In this document: one piece after another, positions 1 to 12,281 of the stretch | How positions within the stretch are numbered: the stretch's first letter is position 1 | How the letters are laid out: each line of letters begins with the position of its first letter | Source of the DNA: Tubiluchus corallicola | Lineage: Eukaryota; Priapulida; Priapulimorpha; Priapulimorphida; Tubiluchidae | Assembly: GCA_030141605.1 (NCBI GenBank) | Contig: JAQGDQ010000464.1 | Location: 61,969 to 117,100, forward strand | Reading direction: 5' to 3' | DNA: 55,132 nt | Position numbers and translations under genes: made by a program | The notes under the pieces: generated by a model | Told to the model about the DNA's origin: nothing | Database searches by the model: none | Seen by the model: only the letters and a program-made list of their open reading frames with translations

Positions 1-102
1 GTAAAAAAATATGGATTATGCACGGGTGGGTTGTGAAAGCTGCTGCAGAATTTATAAAAATGATTTGGCCTATCATGTCACACTATTTTTTACTTCTTAT
101 AG

Positions 103-295
103 GTTGATATCGTGGTACAGCAAGAACTCCCTTGCTGGACTGACAGATTCAAACAATAAGCCGCTGTCATCAGAAGAAATTCACGCTAATGTGGAAAAAG
201 ATTTGAGGATAATCAAGAACTGTTCAACATTAACTCATCCTAATGCGTTTGAAAAATACCCATGTGTTTTCGACGAAAACTTTAGAAGGAGCAAA
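103..295 (+). CDS. CHST15-like: CHST15-like A, exon 1 of 3 visible
   Basis: Acceptor TATAG|G at 101-102, donor AAA|GTATGT at 296. It enters with one base of a split codon and leaves in phase 0, as exon 7 of copy B does. It contains an NCS glycosylation sequon and the shared C-V-F/L-x-x-N-F-R end. Confidence 0.85.
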
Positions 296-406
296 GTATG
301 TCAGTTAACGTTATTTTGAGTTAAGTGAGATTTGTGGCACTGTTTTGCGCTTGGAGGCTTTAAGACTTAGAAATTAACAGATTAATTAGTAAATAGTACT
401 CGTTCG

Positions 407-487
<81 letters not shown>

Positions 488-522
488 GTTCTCTCTCTCT
501 CCTTTCTGTTACTTTCTCTCTC

Positions 523-558
<36 letters not shown>

Positions 559-562
559 GCTC

Positions 563-646
<84 letters not shown>

Positions 647-1316
647 CCTCTTTCTCTCTCCTCTCACCTTCAGACTTATGAAACATTTAAATTTTGCCTC
701 AATAACAGACTTCAGAGACAATCAAGTTAACGTTAATCTATCTAAGAAGCAGTTAACTAATGAAAGAATTAACTAACATCATTTATTCTTTTAGACTAGC
801 CATACCATTTACAAAGGCTGCTATGTAGCTTTCCTCAGACATTATATCAGAGTGTTTCCTCGGAAACAAATTTTATTCATAAAGTTCGAGGATATGGTAA
901 AAGACATAGCAACCACAGCGCAAAAGATTTACAAGCATTTGGGATTTTGGGGTAATTTATTTTACAATTTTATTGTACATACATTCAGATTCCAAGTTAT
1001 TCAACATTTAGAATTTAATATGTTTTTATTTCTTCCTGCACATCTGATTAAATTCAAGTAACTTTTTCTCCTTTTTTGTTCTGTTCTGTTCTGTTCTAAA
1101 ATAGTACCACAATTTGTGACAAATGGCAAAGACAGAGAAAGTTCATTTGTTTTTGTAGTGCCATTTAAAGAACAAAATAAAATATGGGGAAACAAGACAA
1201 ATTACACCACTACAGTGCTGACATCTACAAGACAAATGCTTGATGAATTCTACCGTCCATTCAACGAGGACCTAGCTGATTTGCTCGGTAGCGACAAGTG
1301 GCTTTGGAGTCACTAA
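103..1316 (+). CDS. CHST15-like: Carbohydrate sulfotransferase 15-like, copy A (3' part, three exons)
   Basis: Three exons give the C-terminal half of a PAPS-dependent Golgi sulfotransferase related to CHST15 (GalNAc 4-sulfate 6-O-sulfotransferase). Exons are 103-295, 795-951 and 1159-1316 (stop TAA). The first opens with a split codon that continues the 3'-phosphate binding region as (R)LISWY. The second carries YKGCYVAFLRHYIRVFPRKQ and the FEDM motif. The last ends in FNEDLADLLGSDKWLWSH. Every exon has an equivalent in copy B with the same phase (2-0-1). The PAPS-loop exons should lie upstream of base 1. The last exon could instead start at 1105, but 1159 matches the length of copy B. Family membership is well supported; substrate is inferred only from CHST15. 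Confidence 0.85.
403..662. repeat. (CT)n microsatellite
   Basis: About 260 bases of nearly pure CT dinucleotide, with short interruptions around 485-545, lie in the intron between two copy A exons. Arg/Glu-rich open frames on the - strand here are products of the repeat. Confidence 0.97.
795..951 (+). CDS. CHST15-like: CHST15-like A, exon 2 of 3 visible
   Basis: Acceptor TTTTAG at 789-794, donor GGG|GTAATT at 952. Phase 0 in, phase 1 out. It encodes the FPRKQILFIKFEDMVKDIATT stretch, parallel to FPPEQILVLRFEDMIKDVGST of copy B. Confidence 0.85.
1159..1316 (+). CDS. CHST15-like: CHST15-like A, terminal exon
   Basis: Preferred acceptor is the AG at 1157-1158, after a T-rich tract. It gives VPFKEQNKIWGNKT, which lines up with GHQVDDDIWRNQS of copy B. 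A second AG at 1103-1104 is also in frame and would add 18 codons. Confidence 0.75.
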
Positions 1317-1790
1317 AGCTACGACTCCATGTGTGCGTAATGCGTATGTCCGTGATGCGTGACGCGTATTCAGACAATAGCCATCACTTTCGAGTAAATA
1401 CGTATCGGGTAGTGCGTTACGCATTGCGTAAACATAGAAAAACTTGCGCGTTTTTTAACATAAACTGCTGTATACGCATCGCACGTGGAGTTTATGAAGT
1501 CACAATGCAACACAGTTGAAATGAGATCCAAATTTTCTATTAATATGTACATGTTTCACGAATTGCTGTATGGGAATAATTTTCGGTTCAACTCCTATCG
1601 TAACCTTTTTTTCATTAGCAAACAAAGCAAATCCCAACGACGCCTGTTTAACAAATGATTTCGTAATCTGTTTTTACTTTAGTTTAGTATTCATGAGATG
1701 TACATAAGCATAATAGCTATAAGAGCATATGTTACTGTTACCACAGTTTGATTAATAAAAATTATTTAAAAATTTACGAAAATACGACAA
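1317..1790 (+). other. 3' flank / probable 3'UTR of copy A
   Basis: No coding exon seen. The stretch just after the stop is rich in CG-containing words (about 1330-1500). An AATAAA poly(A) signal lies at 1754-1759, about 440 bases after the stop, shortly before the minisatellite. Confidence 0.5.
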
Positions 1791-3152
1791 CAGAGAGAGA
1801 GCAATACAAGGTGGGGTAATGTAGCATTTATAGCAATGTACACAGAGAGAGCAATACAATGTGGGGTAATGTAGCAGCTGTAGCAATGTAACACAGAGAG
1901 AGCAATACAAGGTGGGGTAATGTAGCATCTATAGCAATGTAACAGAGAGAGAGCAATACAATGTGGGGTAATGTAGCATCTATAGCAATGTACACAGAGA
2001 GAGCAATACATGTGGGGTGATGTAGCAGCTGTAGCAATGTAACACAGAGAGAGCAATACAAGGTGGGGTAATGTAGCAGCTGTAACAATGTAACACGGAG
2101 AGAGCAATACAAGGTAGGGTAATGTAGCAGCTGTAGCAATGTAACAGAGAGAGAGCAATACAAGGTAGGGTGTTGTAGCAGCTATAGCAATGTAACAGAG
2201 AGAGAGCAATACAAGGTAGGGTGTTGTAGCAGCTGTAACAATGTAACACGGAGAGAGCAATACAAGGTGGGGTAATGTAGCAGCTATAGCAATGTAACAG
2301 AGAGAGAGCAATACAAGGTAGGGTGTTGTAGCAGCTATAGCAACGTAACAGAACAGAAAGAGCAATACAAGATGGGGTAATGTAGCAGCTATAGCAATGT
2401 AACAGAGGAGAGAGAGAGAGAGTAATACAATGTGGGGTAACGTAGCAGCTATAGCAATGTAACAGAGAGAAAGCGCAATACAAGGTGGGGTGTTGTAGCA
2501 GCTGTAGCAATGTAACAGAGAGAGCAATACAAGGTGGGGTGTTGTAGCAGCTCTAGCAATGTAGCAGAGAGAGCAATACAAGGTGGGGTAATGTAGCAGA
2601 TGTAGCAACGCAGCAGAGAGAGAGCAATACAAGGTAGGGTGATGTAGCAGCTGTAGGAATGTAACAGAGAGAGCAATACAAGGTAGGGTGTTGTAGCAGC
2701 TGTAGGAATGTAACAGAGAGAGAGAGCAATACAAGGTAGGGTGACGTAGCAGCTGTAGGAATGTAACAGAGAGAGCAATACAAGGTGGGGCAATGTAGCA
2801 GCTGTAGCAATGTAACAGAGAGAGCAATACAAGGTAGGGTAATGTAGCAGCTGTAGGAATGTAACAGAGAGAGCAATACAAGGTGGGGCAATGTAGCAGC
2901 TATAGCAATGTAACAGAGAGAGAGAGCAATACAATGTGGGGCAATGTAGCAGCTATAGCAATGTAGCAGAGAGAGAGAGCAATACAATGTGGGGCAATGT
3001 AGCAGCTGTAGCAATGTAACAGAGAGAGAGCAATACAAGGTGGGGTGTTGTAGCAGCTATAACAATGTAACAGAGAGCGCAATATAAGGTAGGGTAATGT
3101 AGCAGCTGCAATACAAGGTGGGGCAATGTAGCAGACAGATAGAGAGAGAGAG
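1791..3152. repeat. Minisatellite, about 25 units of 50-60 bp
   Basis: Each unit has a GAGAGAG tract, then GCAATACAAGGTGGGGTAAT, then GTAGCAGCTGTAGCAATGTA. The GA tract varies between units, so the period shifts. Units are all in one orientation and differ by single changes (GGTGGGG/GGTAGGG, TAATG/TGTTG). Overlapping long - strand frames rich in LLHCYSCY follow from the stop-poor unit. Confidence 0.97.
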
Positions 3153-3159
3153 TCTGAGT

Positions 3160-3352
3160 CCATGCTTCGGGTCCTAATTGTAAATATTGTACAGTAGTGT
3201 TACTTTGTAAATTACACGTGTGTGTATGTTATTTAATTGTTATTTATTGTCGTTGCAACTGCATTTTGAATATGAAATTTATGTTTGGAATAAACGATGA
3301 ATCAATCAAATCAATCGCTCACTCACTCACTCACTCACTCACTCACTCACTC
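3160..3352 (+). repeat. LINE-like 3' tail followed by (ACTC)n
   Basis: A sequence ending GGAATAAACGATGAATCAATC runs into AATC and then ACTC repeats (about 3319-3352). An AATAAA followed by a short tandem tail is typical of 3' ends of CR1/L2-type retrotransposons. No coding part was seen, so this is tentative. Confidence 0.35.
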
Positions 3353-3532
3353 TATACACGTACCTCCATTCACTTGCACATGTAAAATCACGTGCTTAGG
3401 CACTTACACCTAAGGGTATGTGCAACTAGTCTAGCAGGAAATGTTTGCAAACGCATTCAAGTTATGTAATAACAACTACAAACCATGTAATAATTGTTTC
3501 TACTCACTCACGTAAACCCGTTTTGATCATGA

Positions 3533-3588
3533 GTGTAAATGACACAGGTCTTGTCACTAGACAGACTCGTGTAAGTGACACAGGTCTG
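3533..3588 (+). promoter_or_regulatory. 20-bp direct repeat upstream of copy B start
   Basis: GTGTAAATGACACAGGTCTT (3533-3552) recurs as GTGTAAGTGACACAGGTCTG (3569-3588), period 36, ending 49 bases before the ATG. Its position suits a promoter or 5'UTR element, but function is a guess. Confidence 0.3.
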
Positions 3589-3637
3589 TCATTAAACAAC
3601 CCAGTGACAACTTAAATAATTCTGAAATTCTCAGAAA

Positions 3638-3859
3638 ATGACGCGTTTTCGCGTTTGTGTTACTAGCGTTTTCTATGTTCTTATTCTCAGTCTAAGTTTT
3701 GTTCTCTTCTCTTATGATAACAATGTTCAGATAATAACGTCAGATGATCAGGTGTGTCGATTCATCGAATCTCAACAGTTTGTCACCAAGTCGGATTTGA
3801 AGTCTATATCTGATCAATTATTACCTGCAACAATGAACAGAAAAGACAGATGCACTACT
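3638..3859 (+). CDS. CHST15-like: CHST15-like B, exon 1: cytoplasmic tail, signal anchor, stem
   Basis: ATG has A at -3. A short basic tail (MTRFR) is followed by about 20 hydrophobic residues, then a polar stem. Donor ACT|GTGAGT at 3860, phase 0. Near-identical donor sequence recurs at 4032-4044 (see findings). Confidence 0.8.
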
Positions 3860-6800
3860 GTGAGTATTAGCTTGAAAACAAGACAGTGCTCTGATGAGAC
3901 TTGCCATGGTCATAATTCTAAAAGAGGAAGTTGAAATGCCCATAAATCTCAAAAATACTTTATTTTTTCAGAAGAAATCTTCTGAGACAATAAAGTATTT
4001 TTGAGATTTATGGGCATTTTTAACTTCTTCAACTGTGAGTATTACTTTAACGGGGAAGAAAAGGGAATTTTAACGAATCTCAAATACGTTGTATACAAAG
4101 TTATATTACTTAACTTTACGCGCACCTGTTTGAAAAATTCAAGAACTTGGAAAAGAAAATTCTTAATAATTCTAATTTTTTTCTCACCACCCTTAAAACA
4201 GCACTGCATCACCATCCCAGTGTGCACCAGTGAGTCACCAAAAAACATAATTTTAATCTCATAAACAATATGAAGTAATTTAATCTTTTTCTTAATTAGT
4301 TAAGAGTGTGCTACGAATGCTCTGATCATTTTTTCAAACTTTGCACCAATGTTATCTAAACTGGTTTCAAATGACTTACCGTTAAAATGGCTGCGTCTAA
4401 GGGTCATCGTGGGAATTTAAATTTACAGGTTTTACACAGCGTTATTGTTAACGCAAGCCCTGTGTGCAATACAACAGTATGTAAGTGATACAAAATTTCA
4501 AGACGATTTTTTAAGCTTTATTTTCTAAGGATATTTTCTCTCGCTTCAAGTGAAATAAAAAGAATTAAGTATGAAATTCTTAACCTCAACAACCATCTAA
4601 GTTTTGCATAACCGTACGTTGCTGTGTTATCAGTTTACGGTGAAAACTTATCAGCATCTGCATTGTTTCAAATGATTGGCCAACATATATAAACCTTTAA
4701 CAATTCAGACCCCGAACAGATCAACAACTGACCAGACTTCTGAATACCAGATCTCAGATAGTCAGCCACAGACTTGACCTATGACATTCCTAGATCATGC
4801 CAGACCAGACCCTCATCTAGAGCAGAAAGAAACTGACCTACTCCAATATTTAGAGCAAACATAGACAGTAACAAAGCCTATTCATAAACCACGGCCAACC
4901 CTTCATTAGTTTGTTAGATAATGCATCATTTTGTTACATAATAATTGTTACATAATGATGAAATTTGTGATTTGTTACATAATACGGTATTGTTCCATAA
5001 TGAGCTTTTTAGTACATAATGAAGATTAACTTGGTTTGTAAAGCGATGCATAATTGGTGTTGTTAAAACGTTATATCAAGCACAAGTAGATGTATATTCG
5101 TTCAACTACATATACTAGTTTTAACCACTGAGGTCGAATACTTTCACATAATAATTCATATTTAGAATTTCATATAAATTTGTTCTTAATTAAGTAATGA
5201 ATAAATTAATCAGTTTTTCTATTGTACAGCTGAAATAGCTAAAGGTTTTTGTAGAATTATCTGAGCAAAACAACAGTTATACTTGCTGTTATCATAATCA
5301 TTATATGCTTCCGTGATGTAAGATTTTTGTTAAAAATGCAAAGAAAGTTAATGCATCATTGCGTAGTTCGTTAGATCAATCATTTTGTCAATCAAACAGT
5401 AAGTCACCCGTTGATCAGTTAGTCAGTCAGTCAATAACTCAGGCAGACATCCAGTAAGTTAATCAGTCAGTACGAGTACATATGAACGTTAGGAAAGTGC
5501 ACTGTCTGACGAAGGCGCATTTCACAGTGAGGAGGCGCTGCAAAATGCCTCATTTGGATTAAAATCTTTTTAACAGGGGGTTTACAATAAGTTCTTAATT
5601 TCAGTCTTAAATTTAACTACTCAATTATTTCTTTCTTATTTAACGAATAACAATTAGCACATTTCAGCAGAAAATTACAAGATTTAATCTCTCTTTTATC
5701 AGACTGACGATTTCATGTTTTATTAATGCAACATCGATGGCTATGTTCACGAAAAAGAAAAGCAACGCACAATATATTTATTTTATGTATGTATAGCTCA
5801 GATATTGAAGTTGTTAGTATAACTTTACTAAAAACAAACAGGTCTAACTTACATAGACTAACGTTATTAACTGTATTTTATATATGAGAAATACGGTAAG
5901 TTTAACTTAATTTAGACATGATTATACAGTATAAAACTCGCAAAGTTGCTGCAGCTAACTGGACGCGAGGTTTCGTTGTGAAATGAAGCTTCTTGCTGCG
6001 GGGATTTCGAAAAAAAATCGGAAATTTTCTAAATCTTTTCTGATTTTCTGACAACATTCCATGCGTCCTCACTGTGAAATGACCCTAAGGGCCTTAAAAG
6101 TCCTCTCTCTGTCTTGATCTAATGATATAATTATGACCTATTGACAAAGTATCAATGAGTAACAAGCTCAGTGACAGTAATTTTATGCGTTGAAGATATG
6201 TCTTTAACATAATACATCTTTTTTTCTGATTTATCGTTTGCTGCTAAATGTATGTTTTTGAAAACAAACAGAAATTTATCACAAATAATGTAAACAAAAT
6301 TAATACTATAGCCTATCACTTATTGCATCACAGGGCCCAGGATGTGCCACTGTTGGGAACCTCTGCAATAAACGAAAGATATGCTACATAATCACAAATT
6401 AGACTTGATCATTTGGCATTCTGTCATTTTAAAACTTACAAACAGTGTTTGTCCTGATGCATAACGTTAAATTGCCTAGCGACATCTACAGTCAGTAATC
6501 AAATATAATTATTTATTTTATAATTCCATTATTATTTATTTAACATTATGTAACTCTACGAAAATGGTAACAGAATGGACTTAATGGTACAGCAATTTTG
6601 TATCGTATCGTCAGCTGCCTTGCCCTTATATTTGTACGTCTAAACTACATGGCTAAATAACATTCATGGCTTAAATACAAAATTTATCTGTATGTTCAGG
6701 CTGGAATTCCGTATCTAGAAAATTACAAGAATCCCTGTTTTTACGTGGAATTGCAGAATACAACAGGTAACGTAAGTATTAAATGCATGCAGACAAATGA

Positions 6801-9800
6801 GTAGTCATATTTAAAATATAATTAAGTTACGTTACTATAAAGCGAATTGACTGTTTGAAAAACTGTTTTGAAAAATAGAAATTTACAAAAATTTACAATG
6901 CTGTTGGAATTCATTGTCGTTTGATTGTTTAAAAACCCTGCTCAGAATATTAGTGTAAAATTTATAAAAATTATTGGGAATCTGAGTATTAGGTGAATAA
7001 AGTGATTATGAATGTAAGTGTAAGTAAGTAGAGCTGCAAAAACCTGAAAGTAGCAGTGTATTTAGGCAAACAGTATATACACTAGTGGTAGAATAGTGAA
7101 AATTACAAACTTCAAATAAGATTCATGTAAAACTAATTGTAACGCTAAAACCAATTAAGTTAAATGAGAGCAGCGCCTGTGCAGACCAGTACAGACCAAA
7201 ATAATTTGAAAATGCCTTGATGAGCTGCGAATGAAGCCTATATAGCCAATTAGTGAACCTTGCTATTTTCTGACTGACTAAACTGGCTTCTCTTGAATCT
7301 CTTCTGTATTCTCAGCTCATTAAAGTATTTTTAACTTAGTCTAACTCTGTACACAGTTCTCAGTTTAGCTCAATTTGTTTTAGTTTATTTAGTTTGTTTC
7401 AGTTTATAAAATTTGTTTTAGTTGATTTAAATTCTTTTAGTTTATTTATTTTGTATTGTCTATTTAATTTGTTTTAGGCTAGTTAATTTGTTTTAGTTTA
7501 TTTAATTTGTTTTAGTGTATTTAATTTGTTTTAATTCTATTTAATTTGGTTTACTCTATTTAATTTGTTTTAGTTTATTTAATTTGTTCTAGTTTATTTA
7601 TTTTCTTTTACTTTATTTAATTTGTTTTAGTTTATTTAATTTGTTTTAGTTTATTTAATTTGTTTTAGTTTATTTATTTTCTTTTAGTTTATTTAATTTG
7701 TTTTAGTTTATTTAATTTGTTTTAGTTTATTTATTTTCTTTTAGTTTATTTATTTTCGTTTAGTTTATTTAATTTGTTTTACACCGATCTTGTTCAGATT
7801 TTGTCATTTTGCGCGATCACTAGTATGACGTTTAAATATGATGTTGCCTCCAGGTATTCGCTGTTTTAATTACCTACATTTATAATTAATTTTACTTTAT
7901 TAAAGTGCAATCCACCTAATAATTTACTTACCTTAATAACTTTTTAAACAATCAATTCCTGCCGCATTTCAGCAGCCTAGCAATTTTTTGCATTTTTTTA
8001 AGCAGTGCTCTAAACAATCATTTCGTACTGACACATATAAATTCATTTAATTTTAAATCATCTTGTAATTTTGAGAATCTAACGAAGAGATTTGGCATTT
8101 CGAAAGGTTGTGTTTAACAAAAAATAAAAAATACAACACAATAAAAAACTAAAATGACGGAATCTCTGCAATTGTGATTGTTTCGATTCCAGTCATATTT
8201 AATTTAGAGTACAGACAAAAAATACAACAACTTATAACAAAAATTTCGCTATACACCTTTACGAGCTTAACATGCATGGTTACTCTTTAATCATTTAAAA
8301 GTTTGCAGAAAGATTGAAGATAGCGGCTAACTAGTTAAATTTAAGCCTACTTGCAATACAGTTTTGGTATACAATTTGTTTGTGCCATCGTATTATATTA
8401 TTAACTTTTAATCATGTTAGGACACGCTCTGCGATGTCTGCCTCGTTTTCATGTCATTGGTTTTCAAAAATCGGGAACGACCACGATTTACTCAATGCTC
8501 TACAGACACCCTGATTTTGTCTCCAGCAACGTGAATAAAGAACTTCACTGGTGGGGAATTATTCGATTGACAAAAGGTAAACTAGCCTGTTATTATATTA
8601 ACGAATTCTTTGTGTCAATAAATCCTCGGAACGACCGCTGTCTATATACGCATTCGTATACGTGCGTGCGTATTTGGGTGTCGGGGGCGTGTGTGCGTGC
8701 GTGTGTGCACTATTACATTACCAGGTGAACTAGAACAAAATCTACTACCAGAATAAAGTCAGGAACTTGCAATTATGATGCTTCTATCCCAGCAAATATT
8801 GCAATAATTATTCTGCGGAGACCTGGGCATCTGGAAACATCAAGCGCGTCGCAACCAAAAACCATTGTCATGTAACTCCAAAAACCATTGTCATGTAACT
8901 CCAAAAAGCATTGTCATGTAGCTCCAAAAACCATTGTCATGTAACTCCAAAAAGCATTGTCATGTAACTCCAAAAAGCATTGTCATGTAGCTCCAAAAAC
9001 CATTGTCATGTAACTCCAAAAAGCATTGTCATGTAACTCCAAAAAGCATTGTCATGTAGCTCCAAAAACCATTGTCATGTAACTCCAAAAAGCATTGGCA
9101 TGTAGCTCCAAAAAGCATTGGCATATAGCTCCAAAAAGCATTTATACCTTCGATGGTAATTAAGCCTCAATGGCCTATAAATAATTAGTACGAAATTTTT
9201 AAGCTTTATGTAAGTGGATGGTTTTCTTGTGTTTTAAGGTCAAAATTATATTTATTTACCTTTTTTAACTTTGACAGCGCGTAATAGATGCTGTAATCAT
9301 TTTGATAATTTTGCAGGCTAATAAATATTCGTCAGTAGTCTTATTGGTGTTAAAAAGAAAGATTAATTGTATGGAGAAAAGATGGCTAACGACCATATGG
9401 TCAATTAAGTTAATCACCCTATTGACAAGTAATGATCACTAATTAAGTAGGCAGCCATTACTACTAAAATCTGTTGTTTTACAAGGACGAGTCTAGATTT
9501 TGTCAATTACATAGGCAAGTGTTTAACTAGTGAACAAAACTGACCTTTACAGTGACTGTTGTCCAAACCGATGAGGTCATTGTCAGTATTTGAGTAAATT
9601 AAGTTTGTAACAAACTTTAGAAACTAATTAACTAGCCTTTGCAGAAAGGTTACTATTTTTGTTGTGTTGCAGCAAAAGATTACTACGGGAGTATAAATGT
9701 TGAAAATAAGTTTGCATCACCGTATTTTCTTGAAAGGCTTCGTTTCTTCCTAGGTACGTCGTCTTTACGTTTATTTTTCTCAAATTTGAAGAAACACTCA

Positions 9801-12169
9801 AAGTATAACTTCATTAGGCAAGAACTAGCAAAACTTTAAGGGGTAAAGAACCGATTGAATAGACCAGTGGTTTCCATCCTTTTGTTGTTTCATTAATACA
9901 TTCACGTGAAGGTCTCAATGTTTCTCAGTGACCAGTATTGCAATGCAATAGGTATCTAAGGAGATCCCACCTAAAATGAATAGCGACAAGCCTTCCGGTG
10001 CTACAGCATGGAACAACGGACATTTTCATTTTCCCGGAAAATCAAGCACTGGTATACCGCATTTAGAGCGGGAACACCTTGTTTCACTTTCAGGAACAAA
10101 ATGATGACTTACTTACATACTTTTCATGAAAACAACATTTTTAAAAATAGTCTTTGTACTAGTCGCGACCCCAAGGTTGGGAACCCATGGGTTAGAGCAA
10201 AATTGTCTGGAGGATTTTCCTTTTTCTCCTGCCATGGCTATGAAAAACGGTGCTCAGATAAATGCCCACCGGACAGAAGCGGACCGGAAAAAAGCCCACC
10301 AGACAAAAGCCCACCATCATAAAAGTTGAAAAAGGACATACCGACATTTCCATCTGTATGATTTCTTCCTGTGCCGTTTTACCGTGTCATTGTGTCCTGT
10401 CTCACTTTACCTGTGCGATTTTTACCTATTTTTCCATTTGTATTTTTCATGTACCATTTTTGCCTATGACATTTTTACCGCGCACCTGATTGATTAGGTC
10501 TGATGGGGCCTCATAGCTGCAGCAATATTAAAACGCATTTCTCTAACCAGATACCTACCTATAGCTCACAAATCACAAATGACCACAGTAATTGTGTGCT
10601 TAAGTGTGTATCAGTTTATCATTGTTAAACCAGCGGGCCTTAAAAAGAGGCAGAGCTATAAACTCACGGAGTTGTCGACGAATCGCTAACAGCTTAGAGA
10701 ACGTAAATCGTTTTCCTACTTGTCGTAGTGGTTTCACTAATGAGTTAAGATGTATTAATTAACATAAAGCACTAGATTGAATAGAAGGTATTTCAATCTT
10801 TTCATGCGAAGCACAGTCCCTTCAGCACAGATGTAAACAAACACAACTATGCCGAGTTAGTTTTGTAACGAGGTTTTACGTTTGTCGTTTTATAATTTTA
10901 TCATCTATTGTATTTTCGTGCAATAATTTTATCATTTTGTTTATTTTTTGGGCTTCTTTCGTAATTCATCTTTATCATAAATTTCGAAAGGTTTAGCGTT
11001 ATTTTATCTATTGGCCTTTGCCTTTTGTCTTTTTACCATGGCTTTTTTATGTTACTTATTTATCCTCGCTTTGTTTACTTTTGCCATCGTTATCTTTGTT
11101 TTTCCTTGTTTGATCTTATTTGTTTTATTTTTTATTGTTCCTCTTTTCGTTTTTACCTTTACTACTATTGTCTTTTTTCTTGTCTTCTCTTTGGATTAGA
11201 TTACAATGTTTAATATTTTGCAACCTTTGCTTAACTGTTTGTGGTTTTATGTCATTTTTAGCCGATATTATTTGTCCCATATTCTGATGACGTTTGCACA
11301 GTATAGATACAACACTTTTTGTCAAATTAACTATTTCACACGTGCTGAATCTAATTTGCAGACCTAAACACTGGCAAAACAAGTTTAGACAAATATCTTC
11401 AGGCTTTTAGCAATGCCACTAAAGAAATCGACGAGGCTGTCGAAAACTCTGTTCACCACAAGATTACAGGTGAATCATTTCAAATGCATGACGTTTCTAG
11501 TCGTGGTGGTGAAGGGACTAATATAATGACAGAAAGACTATAAAGTTTATGATGTCAAGCATTAGATAAGTGTGATCTTTTTTGTACAATGAAAAGCCAG
11601 TTACTTGCCAACTACTGGTGAAGTAACTCGAGATAAGGATTGATTAGGCCACATGAAAAATCATACAGCACCTTTATTCATAATGCTGACGATGGAATTA
11701 GCTAGTATTTTTGTACAATTATTGTAAGCATCAGGGTGACGGTTAGCTATAATTGTAATGGTGATGGTGACGACGACAATAGCGTGCTTCTAATAAAATT
11801 CAAATATTTTTAACGGTATTTTTTTTAAATTTTAATAAAGAAATAGCCAGTATGAGTTATTATGAAGGACTAACTGTTGAACTGTTGAAAAAATTTAAAT
11901 TAAATTTCAACTAGGGGATTTTTCGCCATCATCTGCCGATGGTACTGACCTGAAAGTAGCAGATGACATTTATTGGTTGACACCATCAGCAAAAATCATC
12001 GTTATTATGCGAAACCCAACCCAGAGGTAGGAGTATTATAACAAAACTGTACTAATCTGTGAAATAGAGAAACCTGCAGTCTAAACCTGCACCTAAAACT
12101 GCATTATTGTCGCTCTTCTCTGCTTTGCTCTCTTTGTGTCTGTTTTTACCTCTGCCTCTGAATTTTATT

Positions 12170-12217
<48 letters not shown>

Positions 12218-12218
12218 G

Positions 12219-12281
<63 letters not shown>

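Noticed and set aside
360-721. Arg/Glu-rich - strand frames
   Set aside because: Translation of (CT)n; no conserved domain.
1766-2881. 371-codon - strand open frame and its overlapping partners
   Set aside because: Entirely within the minisatellite; the repeated LLHCYSCY pattern is the translated repeat unit, and several frames are open at once.
8414-8420. ATG at 8414 as start of the sulfotransferase
   Set aside because: It falls in the splice acceptor. Upstream exons with signal anchor and the NPCFY region join in frame.
8854-9142. Possible CRISPR array (23-bp repeats)
   Set aside because: Units are contiguous with no unique spacers, and the window is eukaryotic.
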